Below, piece after piece: positions 1-7,585 of a stretch of DNA of 16,064 nucleotides. A program made the translations under genes and the position numbers. Source of the DNA: Boseongicola sp. SB0662_bin_57 (GTDB lineage Bacteria; Pseudomonadota; Alphaproteobacteria; Rhodobacterales; Rhodobacteraceae); NCBI GenBank assembly GCA_009839535.1, contig VXPN01000129.1, forward strand, positions 1 to 16,064, in the 5' to 3' direction. A model generated the notes under the pieces. That model did not search any database. It was not told the origin of the DNA and saw only the letters and a list, made by a program, of their open reading frames with translations. Position 1 is the first letter of the stretch, and every line of letters begins with the position of its first letter.

Positions 1-174
1 AAGCGGCTGTCTTCGAGGAAGAAGCCACCCTTGCTGACTGCCGAATGAGGCCCGGAGCGGCCGCTCTTGCGGAGCGCGTGTTCAACGAGGCCAGCCGCCC
101 TTCCTGGCGGAAGGTGCCGTGCCCGGCCGTGCACATTTGCTTGTTTCCGAATCATGCAAAGCTAGTCCGAGGAC
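1..174. other. no recognisable gene; downstream flank of hemE
   Basis: This stretch lies beyond the hemE stop codon. One plus-strand frame is open from base 3 to a stop at 204-206, but it shows no start, no recognised motif and overlaps the hemE 3' end, so I do not call it. I see no clear terminator with a T-tract after hemE. Confidence 0.5.
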
Positions 175-1206
175 CTACGTCCGTTTGCGGATCGTATCGA
201 TCATGAGATGAACATTGTCCGGATTCGCATCCGGCGTGATGCCGTGGCCGAGATTGAAGACATGCGGGCCGGCCTTGAAGGCTTTCAGGATCGAGCGGGT
301 CTCGCGAATGAGTGCGTCTCCTCCGGCAACCAGGAGACGTGGCGCGAGATTTCCCTGAACCGGGCCATCCTTCTGAACGTGGCGGGCCGCCCAAACCGGA
401 TCGACCGAGTTGTCGAGGGCAATGCAGTCCGCGCCTGTGCGCCGGGCAAATCCTTCGTAGCGCTTGCCCGCCTCGCGCGGGAATGCAATGACCGATGCGT
501 CCGGATGGCGGGACTTCAGGGCCCGGACAATCCTGCGCGTGGGTTCGACCGCATAGTTCTCGAAGTCCTCGCCCCTAAGCGATCCGGCCCAGCTGTCGAA
601 CAGCTTGACGACTTCCGCGCCCGCCTCGATCTGGGCGGAAAGATAGGAGATCGTGGTGTCCGTCAGGTGCGCGATCAAGGCATCGAACAGGCCAGGCTGT
701 TCCATCTTGAGCGCATGTGCAGGACCCTGTCCGGGCGTGCCCTTTCCGGCGATCATGTAGGAGGCGACCGTCCACGGAGCGCCAGCGAAGCCGATGAGCG
801 CAGCTTTCGATGGCAGGTTGCCGGAAACGATGCGGAGCGTGTCATAGACCGGCGCAAGATGGTCGTGGATGGCGTCCGGAGCCCGCAGGGCGTCGAAGTC
901 GGCGCGCGTGGTCACGGTCGAGAGTCTCGGGCCGTCGCCTTCGACAAACCGGACTTCAAGGCCAAGGGCGTCAGGGACGAGGAGGATATCGGCAAAGAGT
1001 ATCGCCGCATCAAGGTCATAGCGGCGGATCGGCTGAAGGGTCACCTCCGCGGCAAGTTCGGGTGTGTAGCAGAGGGCAAGGAAGTCCCCCGCCCGGGTGC
1101 GCGTTTCCCTGTATTCCGGCAGGTGGCGCCCTGCCTGGCGCATCATCCAGACAGGCGGGACTTCAATCCGTTCGCCCGCCAGCGCGCGCAGCAGCTTCTT
1201 GGTCAT
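175..1206 (-). CDS. hemE: uroporphyrinogen decarboxylase (HemE)
   Basis: HemE removes the four acetate carboxyl groups of uroporphyrinogen III to give coproporphyrinogen III, a cytosolic, cofactor-free step of heme and bacteriochlorophyll synthesis. The 343-residue product has the usual family length. The N-terminal signature is visible as WMMRQAGRHLPEYRE; most homologues have Tyr where this one has His. The mid-protein LFDSWAGSLRG motif and the C-terminal FNLGHGI motif are also present. The open frame runs further upstream to about 1545, but that extension lies antisense to hemC, so I place the start at the ATG at 1206, preceded by a purine-rich AGGCGGAG ribosome site. It is divergent from hemC across about 80 bases, a common arrangement in Rhodobacteraceae that would allow joint control. 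Identification is secure; the exact start is likely. Confidence 0.96.
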   Translation of the reverse strand: MTKKLLRALAGERIEVPPVWMMRQAGRHLPEYRETRTRAGDFLALCYTPELAAEVTLQPIRRYDLDAAILFADILLVPDALGLEVRFVEGDGPRLSTVTTRADFDALRAPDAIHDHLAPVYDTLRIVSGNLPSKAALIGFAGAPWTVASYMIAGKGTPGQGPAHALKMEQPGLFDALIAHLTDTTISYLSAQIEAGAEVVKLFDSWAGSLRGEDFENYAVEPTRRIVRALKSRHPDASVIAFPREAGKRYEGFARRTGADCIALDNSVDPVWAARHVQKDGPVQGNLAPRLLVAGGDALIRETRSILKAFKAGPHVFNLGHGITPDANPDNVHLMIDTIRKRT

Positions 1207-1287
1207 GGCTCCGCCTCTGCTGTCAAGGTCAGCGCTTGTCAATAGAGAGCATTGTCCTGCACCGCACTGGCGATTAGACCCCTGAGC

Positions 1288-2226
1288 ATGATGATGCCGG
1301 ATCGTGAACGTCCCTGCCGCATTGGCACGCGCGGCACTCCGCTTGCGCTGGCGCAGGCCAACGAGGTGCGCAACCTCCTGACCACGACGCTCGGTCTCGA
1401 TCCGGAAGCGTTCGAGATCGTGGTGATCAGGACGACAGGGGATCGCGTGACCGACCGGCCGCTGCACGAATTCGGTGGCAAGGGCCTGTTCACCAAGGAA
1501 ATCGAGGAGGCGCTGCTGGAGGGACGGATCGATTGTGCCGTGCATTCGATGAAGGATGTGCCGGTCATTCAGCCCGAGGGGCTGGTGATCGACGCCTGCC
1601 TGCCGAGCGAGGACGTTCGAGACGCGTTCGTGTCGCTTTCCGGCTGCGCCTTGCTTGACATGCCGGAAGGGTCAACCTTGGGAACGTCAAGCCTGAGACG
1701 CCGTGCCCAGGCCCTGCGCCGCCGTCCGGACCTCAATGTCGTCGAGTTCAGGGGCAACGTTCAGACAAGGCTCCGAAAGCTGGAAGGTGGCGTGGCAAAG
1801 GGCACGCTGCTGGCGATGGCGGGCCTGAGGCGGCTGGGGCTGGCAGGAAGCGCTCGGGTGGTGCCGATGGATGTCCATGACATGCTGCCTGCGGTCGGGC
1901 AGGGCATCATTGGCATCGAGAGGCGGGAGGATGACTGCGACGTGGCGCAGCTCATTGATGCCGTTCGGCATCCGGAGACCGAGGCCAGGATGCAGGCGGA
2001 ACGTGCGTTTCTGGCTCGCCTCGACGGATCATGCAGAACGCCGATTGCCGGATACGGGAAGGTCAGGGACGGAAGGCTGCGATTGACCGGGGAGATCCTG
2101 CGACCCGATGGCAGCGAGGCATTTGCAGGAACGCGGGTGGGGCCGGTTGAGGACGGTCCTGCGCTTGGTCGCGATCTTGCCGAGGCGCTTCTTGCGGAAG
2201 CCGGCCCCGGGTTTCTGGGCTCGTAG
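1288..2226 (+). CDS. hemC: hydroxymethylbilane synthase (porphobilinogen deaminase, HemC)
   Basis: HemC joins four porphobilinogen molecules into hydroxymethylbilane, early in the pathway that HemE continues. Seen in the sequence are the N-terminal RIGTRGTPLALAQAN motif, FTKEIEEALL and the Lys-containing HSMKDVP segment, GTSSLRRRAQ, and the dipyrromethane-cofactor cysteine in LDGSCRTPIAG (about residue 249). The product is about 312 residues, normal for the family. The frame opens at a TTG at 1252, but three consecutive ATG codons at 1288, 1291 and 1294 sit just before the conserved domain. One of these is the probable start, although none has a strong Shine-Dalgarno sequence. The spacer to hemE has TTGTCA/TTGACA-like hexamers on both strands but no convincing -10 partner, so I do not call a promoter there. 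Confidence 0.95.
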   Translation: MMMPDRERPCRIGTRGTPLALAQANEVRNLLTTTLGLDPEAFEIVVIRTTGDRVTDRPLHEFGGKGLFTKEIEEALLEGRIDCAVHSMKDVPVIQPEGLVIDACLPSEDVRDAFVSLSGCALLDMPEGSTLGTSSLRRRAQALRRRPDLNVVEFRGNVQTRLRKLEGGVAKGTLLAMAGLRRLGLAGSARVVPMDVHDMLPAVGQGIIGIERREDDCDVAQLIDAVRHPETEARMQAERAFLARLDGSCRTPIAGYGKVRDGRLRLTGEILRPDGSEAFAGTRVGPVEDGPALGRDLAEALLAEAGPGFLGS

Positions 2227-2243
2227 CGCCGCGCAAAAGCGCT

Positions 2244-2278
2244 TTGACGTCGGGGAATTCAGTCGTAAGCTGCAATGC
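2244..2278 (+). promoter_or_regulatory. candidate phaR promoter with TGC-rich site
   Basis: A TTGACG hexamer (2244-2249) is followed after 16 bases by TAAGCT (2266-2271), a modest sigma70-type match. The overlapping CTGCAATGC (2270-2278) is TGC-rich, and PhaR of Paracoccus denitrificans is known to bind TGC-rich sequences, so autoregulation is possible. A short AGCGC/GCGCT inverted repeat (2225-2243) ending in TTT just upstream may be a weak hemC terminator. This is inference from motif inspection only. Confidence 0.3.
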
Positions 2279-2300
2279 GGCGAAATTCCGGGAGACACCG

Positions 2301-2849
2301 ATGTCAGGAGAGAAACTGCAGATCAAGAGATATGCCAGCCGACGTCTCTACAATACCGAGACTTCGGATTACGTGACGTTGGATGACATCGCGCGGTTCA
2401 TCCGCGAGGGCCGCGACGTGCAGATCGTGGACCTGAAGAGCGGCGACGACGTGACCAGGCAGTATCTCCTGCAGATCATTGCCGAGCACGAGAGCCGGGG
2501 CGAGAATGTCCTGCCGATGGACGTGCTGACGGACCTGGTCCGATCTTATACAAGCCAGGCGCATTCGGTTGTCCCGCAGTTTCTCTCCATGAGCTTCGAG
2601 ATGCTGCGCAAGGGGCAGTCGCAGGTCATGGAGAGCATGACCAATCCGCTGTCGGCAATGCCCGGGTTCGAGGCGATGAAGGTGCAGCAGGAGGCGTTCA
2701 TCAGGGCCATGACCGGCACGCTCGGACCGGCTGACCCGGACACGTCCGGCGGAGATGGCAAGAAGGATGGGGCCTCCGAGGAACTTGACGAGATCCGGAC
2801 CCAGCTCGCCGCCGTTCAGGAGCAACTGGAAAGGATGGGCCGTCAATAG
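2301..2849 (+). CDS. phaR: polyhydroxyalkanoate synthesis repressor PhaR
   Basis: PhaR is a DNA-binding regulator that also binds polyhydroxyalkanoate; it represses granule (phasin) genes until polymer accumulates. The 182-residue product begins with the conserved N-terminal domain (about residues 7-63), recognised from IKRYASRRLYNTETSDYVTL and the following DIARFIREGRDVQIVD. It then shows the PHB-accumulation-regulator segment around QFLSMSFEML and a charged, Gln/Glu-rich C-terminal helix that could form a coiled coil. The start is the ATG at 2301 after a GGGAGA ribosome site; the frame's upstream part lies in the intergenic region. The gene sits between hemC and an efflux pump rather than beside phaC or phaP, so its targets are probably elsewhere on the chromosome. 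Confidence 0.92.
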   Translation: MSGEKLQIKRYASRRLYNTETSDYVTLDDIARFIREGRDVQIVDLKSGDDVTRQYLLQIIAEHESRGENVLPMDVLTDLVRSYTSQAHSVVPQFLSMSFEMLRKGQSQVMESMTNPLSAMPGFEAMKVQQEAFIRAMTGTLGPADPDTSGGDGKKDGASEELDEIRTQLAAVQEQLERMGRQ

Positions 2850-2927
2850 GCGGGCATGCGGGCTTCCCGGGCTTCCTGCCGAAGAAGTGCACGTTCCGGT
2901 TCGTCGACGGCGGAATGCCTGAATGGC

Positions 2928-2949
2928 AAGGCCGGCTTCCGTCGGCCTT
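2928..2949. terminator. GC-rich hairpin between convergent phaR and MATE genes
   Basis: AAGGCCGGC (2928-2936) pairs with GTCGGCCTT (2941-2949), giving a 9-bp stem with one G-U pair and a TTCC tetraloop. It lies 79 bases after the phaR stop and about 40 bases beyond the stop of the convergent MATE gene. Its symmetry could serve both directions. No T-tract follows on either strand, so an intrinsic-terminator role is plausible but not assured. Confidence 0.45.
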
Positions 2950-2987
2950 CAGGGTTCGGTCTTGTGGCCGAGCCGGACAAAGCGGTC

Positions 2988-4367
2988 TCAACCCGTCATC
3001 CTTGCCGGCCCAACGTAACGGGTCCAGAATCGGAACTGCATCGCCATGCACGCGCAGGCGAGACCCACCGTAAGTCCGAGCCAGATTCCTATGCCTTCCA
3101 GCTGGAAGGTAAAGCCGAAGAAATAGCTGACCGGCAGGCCGACAAGCCAGTAGCTCACGACGGCAATGATCATTGGCACCCGAGTGTCCTGAACGCCGCG
3201 TAGCATGCCGAGGGCCATGACTTGCCCGGAGTCGACGAACTGGAACAGGGCTGCCACGGCCAGCAGCGATGCGCCGACCGCCAGGATGGCGGGTCTTTCA
3301 GGATCCAGCGGATCGACGAAGACTCCGATGAGGAATTCGGGCACGGTGAGAAAAAGCACGATCGTTGTCACGGAGGCCGCAAGAGAAAGGATCATCGCGG
3401 CCTGGCTGGCGACTTTCAGCAGCGCCCGGTCGCCCATGCCCCAGGCACGGCCTGCGCGGACGGTTATCGCCTGGCTCAACCCGAGATGCATCATGAAAGT
3501 GAGGCTTGCGACCTGCAGTGCCACTCCGTGGGCCGCAAGCGCGACGGTGCCTACCCAGCCCATCATCAGTGTTGAAGCCGCGAACAGCCCTGTCTCGGCA
3601 AAATTGGTAAGCCCAATGGGCCAGCCGAGGCGGAATACGCGGCCGAGGAACATGCGATCCGGTCTGTGGATGTTGCGAAAGAGCGCATAGTCCGGGCGGA
3701 CCCGGGCCGAGAAGTGGGCCAACAGTGCCAAGGAGGCAAGGTTTCCGATCAGCGAAGCGATGCCCGCACCTGCGATGCCCAGTTCTGGCGCGCCTAGATT
3801 GCCGAATATCAGCGCGTAGTTCAGCACCACGTTCAGAAGCCCGGTGAAAAGAACCACGGCTAGGAAGACATTTGGCCGTTCGAGGGCCGAGAGATAGCTT
3901 CGCAGGGTCGTGACCAGGAGCGCGGGTGCCGTGGCCAGGCCGAGCCAGACCATGTATTTTCCGGACAGGTGAGCGACCTGGGCATCTTGGCCCATGGCCA
4001 GGAAGATGGGCTCAAAGAACAGGAACAGCGGCGTGACAATTATGCCGTAAAGGGCCGACAGCCACATCGCCATCCGGGTTGCCCGGCGCACTTCCCGCAT
4101 GTCGTTCAACGCAATTGCCGAGGCGACGATCGGCATCACTGCCCAGGCGAAGCCCGATCCGAGTATGAAGATGATGAACCAGATGCCTCCTGAAAGGGAA
4201 AGCGCGGCGAGCGAGGGAACGTCGTACCATCCGATCATGATCGTGTCGGTCGTGACAATCGCCATTTGCGCCAGGTGCGACACGACAATGGGCAGGCCGA
4301 GGCGGAGGAGCGCGCGCGCCTGCCTGCTCAGTTCGGGACGATCCTCGGCGTGGGTTGAGTCGGGCAT
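2988..4367 (-). CDS. MATE-family multidrug efflux pump (NorM-like)
   Basis: This inner-membrane antiporter family exports cationic drugs or metabolites using Na+ or H+ gradients. The product is about 459 residues with roughly twelve hydrophobic segments in two halves. Family hallmarks are the first helix with LGLPIVVSHLAQMAIVTTDT, the LNVVLNYALIFG stretch followed by GIAGAGIASLIGN, and the matching second-half GWPIGLTNFAETGLFAASTL. The start is uncertain. The ATG at 4367 (MPDSTHAEDRPE) gives the usual family N-terminus but has no clear ribosome site. An in-frame ATG at 4442 is preceded by GAAAAGGG, a better ribosome site, and would add 25 residues. No substrate can be inferred. It is convergent with phaR. 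Confidence 0.9.
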   Translation of the reverse strand: MPDSTHAEDRPELSRQARALLRLGLPIVVSHLAQMAIVTTDTIMIGWYDVPSLAALSLSGGIWFIIFILGSGFAWAVMPIVASAIALNDMREVRRATRMAMWLSALYGIIVTPLFLFFEPIFLAMGQDAQVAHLSGKYMVWLGLATAPALLVTTLRSYLSALERPNVFLAVVLFTGLLNVVLNYALIFGNLGAPELGIAGAGIASLIGNLASLALLAHFSARVRPDYALFRNIHRPDRMFLGRVFRLGWPIGLTNFAETGLFAASTLMMGWVGTVALAAHGVALQVASLTFMMHLGLSQAITVRAGRAWGMGDRALLKVASQAAMILSLAASVTTIVLFLTVPEFLIGVFVDPLDPERPAILAVGASLLAVAALFQFVDSGQVMALGMLRGVQDTRVPMIIAVVSYWLVGLPVSYFFGFTFQLEGIGIWLGLTVGLACACMAMQFRFWTRYVGPARMTG

Positions 4368-4968
4368 ATTGCGGCTATAGGTCCGGGCGAGTACACCGGC
4401 AATTCGATTTGTCAGGAGTTTCATGCAACCGCGGTCGCGCATGCCCTTTTCGGACACCGGGCGGCTTCCTGATCGTTGGCCTGGACCGGGTGCTGGAGAG
4501 CGGTCCCTCCAGCATGCCGAATGTGCCCGAATCACTCGATGCCAGGCAGCTACGCCATGTCGTTCGGAGCCCTGCGTCGCCGCGTCGCGGCGCGCAATGG
4601 GGTCTCGCCATGCCTGATGCAGGGAGTCGTGATGCTCACGGTCGACCGGCCATGCGTGTCAACCTGTCGAGGCGGGCCCGCACAATTGGGCGGATTGCGA
4701 AAACGCGACTTCGAATTCTGGAGCGTCCCGGCCAGGTCTGCTTGACACGAAATTGCTTCAGAACCATTGGAGGAGCATTGCCAAGACCGTCCCATGGTGG
4801 ACGCGGCTGTCGAAGGATGCCGCAGAAGTGCCGTGATCGGGATTTCTGCACGAATGAGATCCGAGGCAAAGACCTTTGGTCGGTTTCCGGAATCCGGCCA
4901 CGTCCGCGAAACGCAGTCATTGCGTTGGCAGCCAGGCAAGACCTGCTTTTGGCAGTTCTGCCGAATCG
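4368..4968. other. 600-base spacer without a convincing gene
   Basis: Several short open frames cross this interval on both strands, but none shows a domain, a good ribosome site or a consistent codon pattern. I read them as chance. The first 75 bases may belong to the MATE gene if its 4442 start is used. A TTGACA hexamer on the plus strand (4742-4747) has no convincing -10 partner and no gene after it. GGCAGTTCTGCC (4951-4962) forms a short inverted repeat just past the glyoxalase-fold stop, without a T-tract. Confidence 0.5.
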
Positions 4969-5355
4969 TCAGTCGTACTGGACGACCTCGACCTCGATGC
5001 CGTCATTGTCATGGAAGTAGAAGCGTCGTCCGGGCACATAGTCGGCGTGATTGACGGGATTGAAGCCTTCGGCCCTTACACGCGCCTCGGTGGCATCAAG
5101 GTCGTCGACCACGACGGCCCAATGATTGAGACCTCCCTTTGTCATGTAGCTGGAGGTCTCCGATTCGGACGCCCCGTCGCCGTGGGCAAACAGGGCGAGG
5201 TAGCTTTCTTTCGACCCGACGTGCACGGTGTAGCCAGTCTCCATAGCGACCCCTTCCCAGCGAGTCTTCCAGCCAAACACCCGTTCGATCCATGCTGCGG
5301 TTGCCTTGGGATCGCTGACAGTCAGGTTGACGTGTTCGAGTTGTGTCGGGGTCAT
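4969..5355 (-). CDS. VOC / glyoxalase-fold protein
   Basis: This is a 128-residue single-module member of the vicinal oxygen chelate superfamily (glyoxalase I, extradiol dioxygenase, bleomycin-resistance fold). The opening LEHVNLTVSDPKATAAWIER shows the beta-alpha unit with candidate metal ligand His8. GGLNHWAVVVDDLD supplies His78, and the final strand NDGIEVEVVQYD supplies Glu121 or Glu123. These are the positions where VOC enzymes place metal ligands. The ATG at 5355 is preceded by a near-perfect GGAGGAGG ribosome site, so I prefer it to the longer open frame beginning at 5418. The specific reaction cannot be told from sequence: glyoxalase I, a lyase, or a resistance protein are all possible. 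No neighbour helps, since the adjacent upstream region is decayed. Confidence 0.85.
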   Translation of the reverse strand: MTPTQLEHVNLTVSDPKATAAWIERVFGWKTRWEGVAMETGYTVHVGSKESYLALFAHGDGASESETSSYMTKGGLNHWAVVVDDLDATEARVRAEGFNPVNHADYVPGRRFYFHDNDGIEVEVVQYD

Positions 5356-5387
5356 GGTCCTCCTCCGGATCTCTGCGAGTCCGACGC

Positions 5388-5418
5388 AGCGTAGCATGCC
5401 TGGCTTGGCCGGGGTCAA
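5388..5418 (-). promoter_or_regulatory. candidate promoter of the VOC gene
   Basis: On the minus strand, TTGACC (5418-5413) is followed 19 bases later by TACGCT (5393-5388), preceded by TGC, which gives an extended -10 look (TGCTACGCT). The spacing is longer than ideal. It sits 33 bases upstream of the VOC start codon. Motif inspection only. Confidence 0.35.
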
Positions 5419-5604
5419 GCGACAAGACCGTCAACTGCTGCGGGAGTTGTCATCCTGCGGCCAGGATCGACACTTCCACCAAAGGGGCTTGATTCCTGGG
5501 TCTCGAATCCCGTCCGGAACACTTTGCTGCACTGGATGCAGCGAATCGTGTCGCAGTCGGACAGATCCTGACCCGATCAGCGTGTGCCAACGCCTCGTCG
5601 TCCG
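5419..5604. other. no recognisable feature; edge of decayed region
   Basis: Nothing here reads as a gene. A TCTCGAATCCC string around 5493-5503 recalls a tRNA T-loop, but no acceptor or anticodon arms fit around it. This seems to be the left margin of the degenerate stretch that follows. Confidence 0.4.
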
Positions 5605-5805
5605 CTAGCTGACTTGGTTGGAGTTCACGTTGAGAACTTGCAGCGTCCTTGGCGATGCATCCGGAAGCGCGCTGGATTCGAAGACAATCGTGTCCATGTT
5701 CCGCACGGAGCTACGCCTCGCGCGTTCCGGTGCCGGCGAGAGCAAGCGCTGGCCAGAATGTCGCTCGTTCACGCGCAGGCACGGGCCGCCGTACGATGCG
5801 CCCAC
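5605..5805 (-). pseudogene. possible relic of a P-type ATPase phosphorylation-site segment
   Basis: The minus strand is open here without a good ribosome site. Its sequence includes LLSPAPERARR, then MDTIVFESSALPDASP (from 5697 downward). This can be laid on the P1B-ATPase consensus LIK..ALERL..VDTIVFDKTGTLTxGxP with one residue deleted, but the phosphorylated Asp is replaced by Glu and Lys-Thr-Gly is lost. A PC dipeptide lies 34 residues earlier, where the transmembrane CPC would be. If real, it is non-functional and is inverted relative to the nucleotide-binding-domain relic that follows, which would need a local inversion. A chance match is possible. Confidence 0.25.
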
Positions 5806-5850
5806 ATTGCTCAGAACTCGTTTCTGAACGTGGCCTCGCCGGTTGCCGAC

Positions 5851-6161
5851 CGCTCTCGCAGCGATCTATTGTCCGACCATGCCGCGGTCTGCGCGGCCGC
5901 TAGCCGGATCGTTCAGGTATCGGCAAGCGTCGCCCTTGAAGACACGACAGATTTCCAGGGTCCTTTCATGTCCGAATCCAGGGCTCGGTCGTGTTCCTGG
6001 CCAATTCTGCCGGCCACTCAATTTGTGCCCACGCAGATGGCGCAGAACTTTCCGCAACCACTCTGGAACGGTACCGTGACCGGCTTTCTCCCCTGCACGG
6101 GATGCGTCCGGTCTGGGTGGCCTGCGACGGAATTCCGGTCGCCACCTCGCTGTCTGCGGAC
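5851..6161 (+). pseudogene. relic of a P1B-type (metal) ATPase nucleotide-binding domain
   Basis: One plus-strand frame from about 5851 reads SDHAAVCAAASRIVQ, then VALEDTTDFQGP. This recalls the SEHPLA..I (HP-locus) region and the DF..xPGxGV segment of metal-transporting P-type ATPases. A frameshift near 5962 moves to the next frame, which continues with GSVVFLANS, then AELSATTLERYRDRL and RPVWVACDGIPVATSLSAD before a TGA at 6162. That recalls the V.GN, LE....L, and VxVAVDGxxxGxxALAD pattern at the end of the nucleotide-binding domain. The HP dipeptide itself is lost, there is no start site, and no TGD or GDGxND follows, so the gene is dead. Resemblance was judged by eye; the decay makes the family call tentative. 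Confidence 0.4.
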
Positions 6162-6554
6162 TGAGCTTCCTGTCGACCTCTCGACACAAGTCTCGCCGAC
6201 TTCCCGCTCCGGATCCTTGGCGGAAATGTGTGTCTTCAGCTTTTCAATCCGCCAATGATTGATCTGGCAGGCGTTCCGGCACATCGTGGCTGCGCATTCT
6301 CCGACACCCATGGATGCCGGCTTTCGGTGAACGGGCGTGCGGTCTCGGAGAACATGGTCGAAGCGATCGGGCAAGGCAGCGGCACCGAAATTCCGGACTA
6401 GGTGCGACTTGAATTCCTGGCATAGAAGATTGACGAATGGGAGGCCTACTTCTTGCAGGCGGTGGACAATCTGGCCGTGATGGCGCCAGAGTGTCGGGAT
6501 ACCCGCAAGGTGGGCACAGGCGCCGTCCGGTCCACGGCAAGACACAACCAGTGA
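6162..6554 (+). pseudogene. coding-like relic of unknown family with internal stops
   Basis: In the same frame as the preceding relic, the translation still looks protein-like: MIDLAGVPAHRG at about 6255, NGRAVSENMVEAIGQGSGTE, then VRLEFLA and KIDEWEAYFLQAVDNLAV. It is broken by TAG codons at 6399-6401 and 6423-6425 and ends at a TGA at 6552. The codon pattern is consistent across the stops, which suggests a formerly translated gene. I do not recognise the family. The first dozen residues weakly recall the start of C45-type acyltransferases, which is not enough to assign it. The opposite strand is also largely open. Confidence 0.35.
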
Positions 6555-6568
6555 GGCACCCCGACTGC

Positions 6569-7551
6569 ATGGCTAGCCCTCTCTCGAACCCTGCCTTTCC
6601 GACTCTCTTTGCCGAACAGGCCGTGCCCTTGGCGGCGGTCGGGCTGCCAACAGTGGCGTTGACGCTGGCGGCATGCCGGATTGGCGGCGCTTCGGTGGGC
6701 AAGGTTCTGGGGCTCTTGCTGGTGCTGAAGTTGGTGACCAATGTGGTCTTTGCCCCGCTTGCCGAAGTGTTGTTGCGCAGCATGCCGCGCAAGCCAGTGA
6801 TGGTGAACACTCCATCGCATAAATGCGACGGCTTCTCGGCCAAGCCTCGGGCCAACGCCCCTGCTTCGCGACCGAAGGCCAGTTCCTGGGTCCAATGCGA
6901 AAAGCCCTCAGGCTCCGATCACGCCTGTCAACAGGGCGCGCGCATTCCCCTGTCGCCTGAACGCGACAGTCCCTTGCGCGAGTTCGGATGGCGTCTCACG
7001 GGCTGGGCGCTGTGTCGGGCGCGGTCAGGGTACCAGCCTTGGACAAGCGTTTGGGTGAGCGCATGACGATGACGTTGGGCGTGCTCGGCTTTGCGGTGCT
7101 CGGCCCTGCCGTCCTGCTTCCTCTGAGTTTTGCCGGCTTGCTGGCGCTCTGGGCTGGCTTCGGGCTGGCCTCTTCACTTGTGTTGGCAAGGGGCGGGCTT
7201 GTGATCACGTGGCCAGAGCACCAACAAGAACGCCCAACGGTCTTCGCGGCGCAGTTTTGGCTTGGCCACGCAGGTTGGTTGTTGGCCTATCCGCTGGCCG
7301 GTTGCCTGGGCAACGTCGCCGGACTGGAACCGGCGCTGGTTCTGTTCTCCGGGCTGGCAGCCGTAGCGGCGCTAGCGTCAACCGAGGCCCGGCCTGCCGA
7401 AGGTCCGCTGCAACGCTTGCACTGGCCCCCGGATCTGCCAGTGGATGACCCGCATCTCTGCGACGATTCCGCAAGCGGCCCGGGCCACGCAGGCCGTCAC
7501 GACTGCCACATCAGCGACTTGCATCCGTGTCGGGCCGGGTCGGCAGCCTAA
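6569..7551 (+). pseudogene. MFS permease, broken into N- and C-terminal remnants
   Basis: The first piece (ATG at 6569 to about 6811) reads like the first two transmembrane helices of a major facilitator protein: FPTLFAEQAVPLAAVGLPTV, then GKVLGLLLVLKLVTNVVFAP and the loop-like LLRSMPRKPV. The second piece (a frame open from 6961 to 7551, ATG at 6988) carries later helices such as LGVLGFAVLGPAVLLPL, GLLALWAGFGLASSLVLARG and PTVFAAQFWLGHAGWLLAYP. It ends in a His/Asp-rich tail with DLPVDDPHL and HISDLHP, as found in some MFS permeases of metal-related loci. The two are in different frames, and about 150 residues (helices 3 to 6) are missing or unrecognisable in 6812-6957. The normal length would be near 400 residues, so the gene is clearly non-functional. 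It lies 34 bases before the next intact gene, on the same strand. Confidence 0.7.
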
Positions 7552-7585
7552 TTGGTCGGCCAGAATGCAGACGACAGGACAAGAC

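Noticed and set aside
208..1245. Long plus-strand open frame across hemE (345 codons)
   Set aside because: It is the antisense shadow of hemE, a high-GC codon-bias effect, with no recognisable domain.
1207..1287. Possible divergent promoters between hemE and hemC (TTGACA/TTGTCA hexamers)
   Set aside because: No -10-like hexamer lies at acceptable spacing on either strand, so a promoter call would be guesswork.
4355..5020. 221-codon plus-strand open frame between the MATE and VOC genes
   Set aside because: Low-complexity Arg/Pro/Ser-rich translation without a motif or ribosome site; it overlaps both neighbours antisense.
5485..5520. T-loop-like string suggesting a tRNA
   Set aside because: No matching T-stem, anticodon arm or acceptor stem can be folded around it.
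6018..6110. Minus-strand GCGKFCAICVGT string recalling the zinc-ribbon region of ISXO2/IS1595 transposases
   Set aside because: It ends at a stop at once, there is no downstream transposase core, no terminal inverted repeats or target duplication were seen, and it overlaps the better plus-strand P-type ATPase resemblance.
6250..6545. Minus-strand frame with weak resemblance to the P-domain (TGD, PEDK, GDGxND spacing) of P-type ATPases
   Set aside because: None of the diagnostic motifs is actually present, and the match relies on position only. The frame is codon-aligned antisense to a plus-strand frame that looks equally coding, so chance cannot be excluded.
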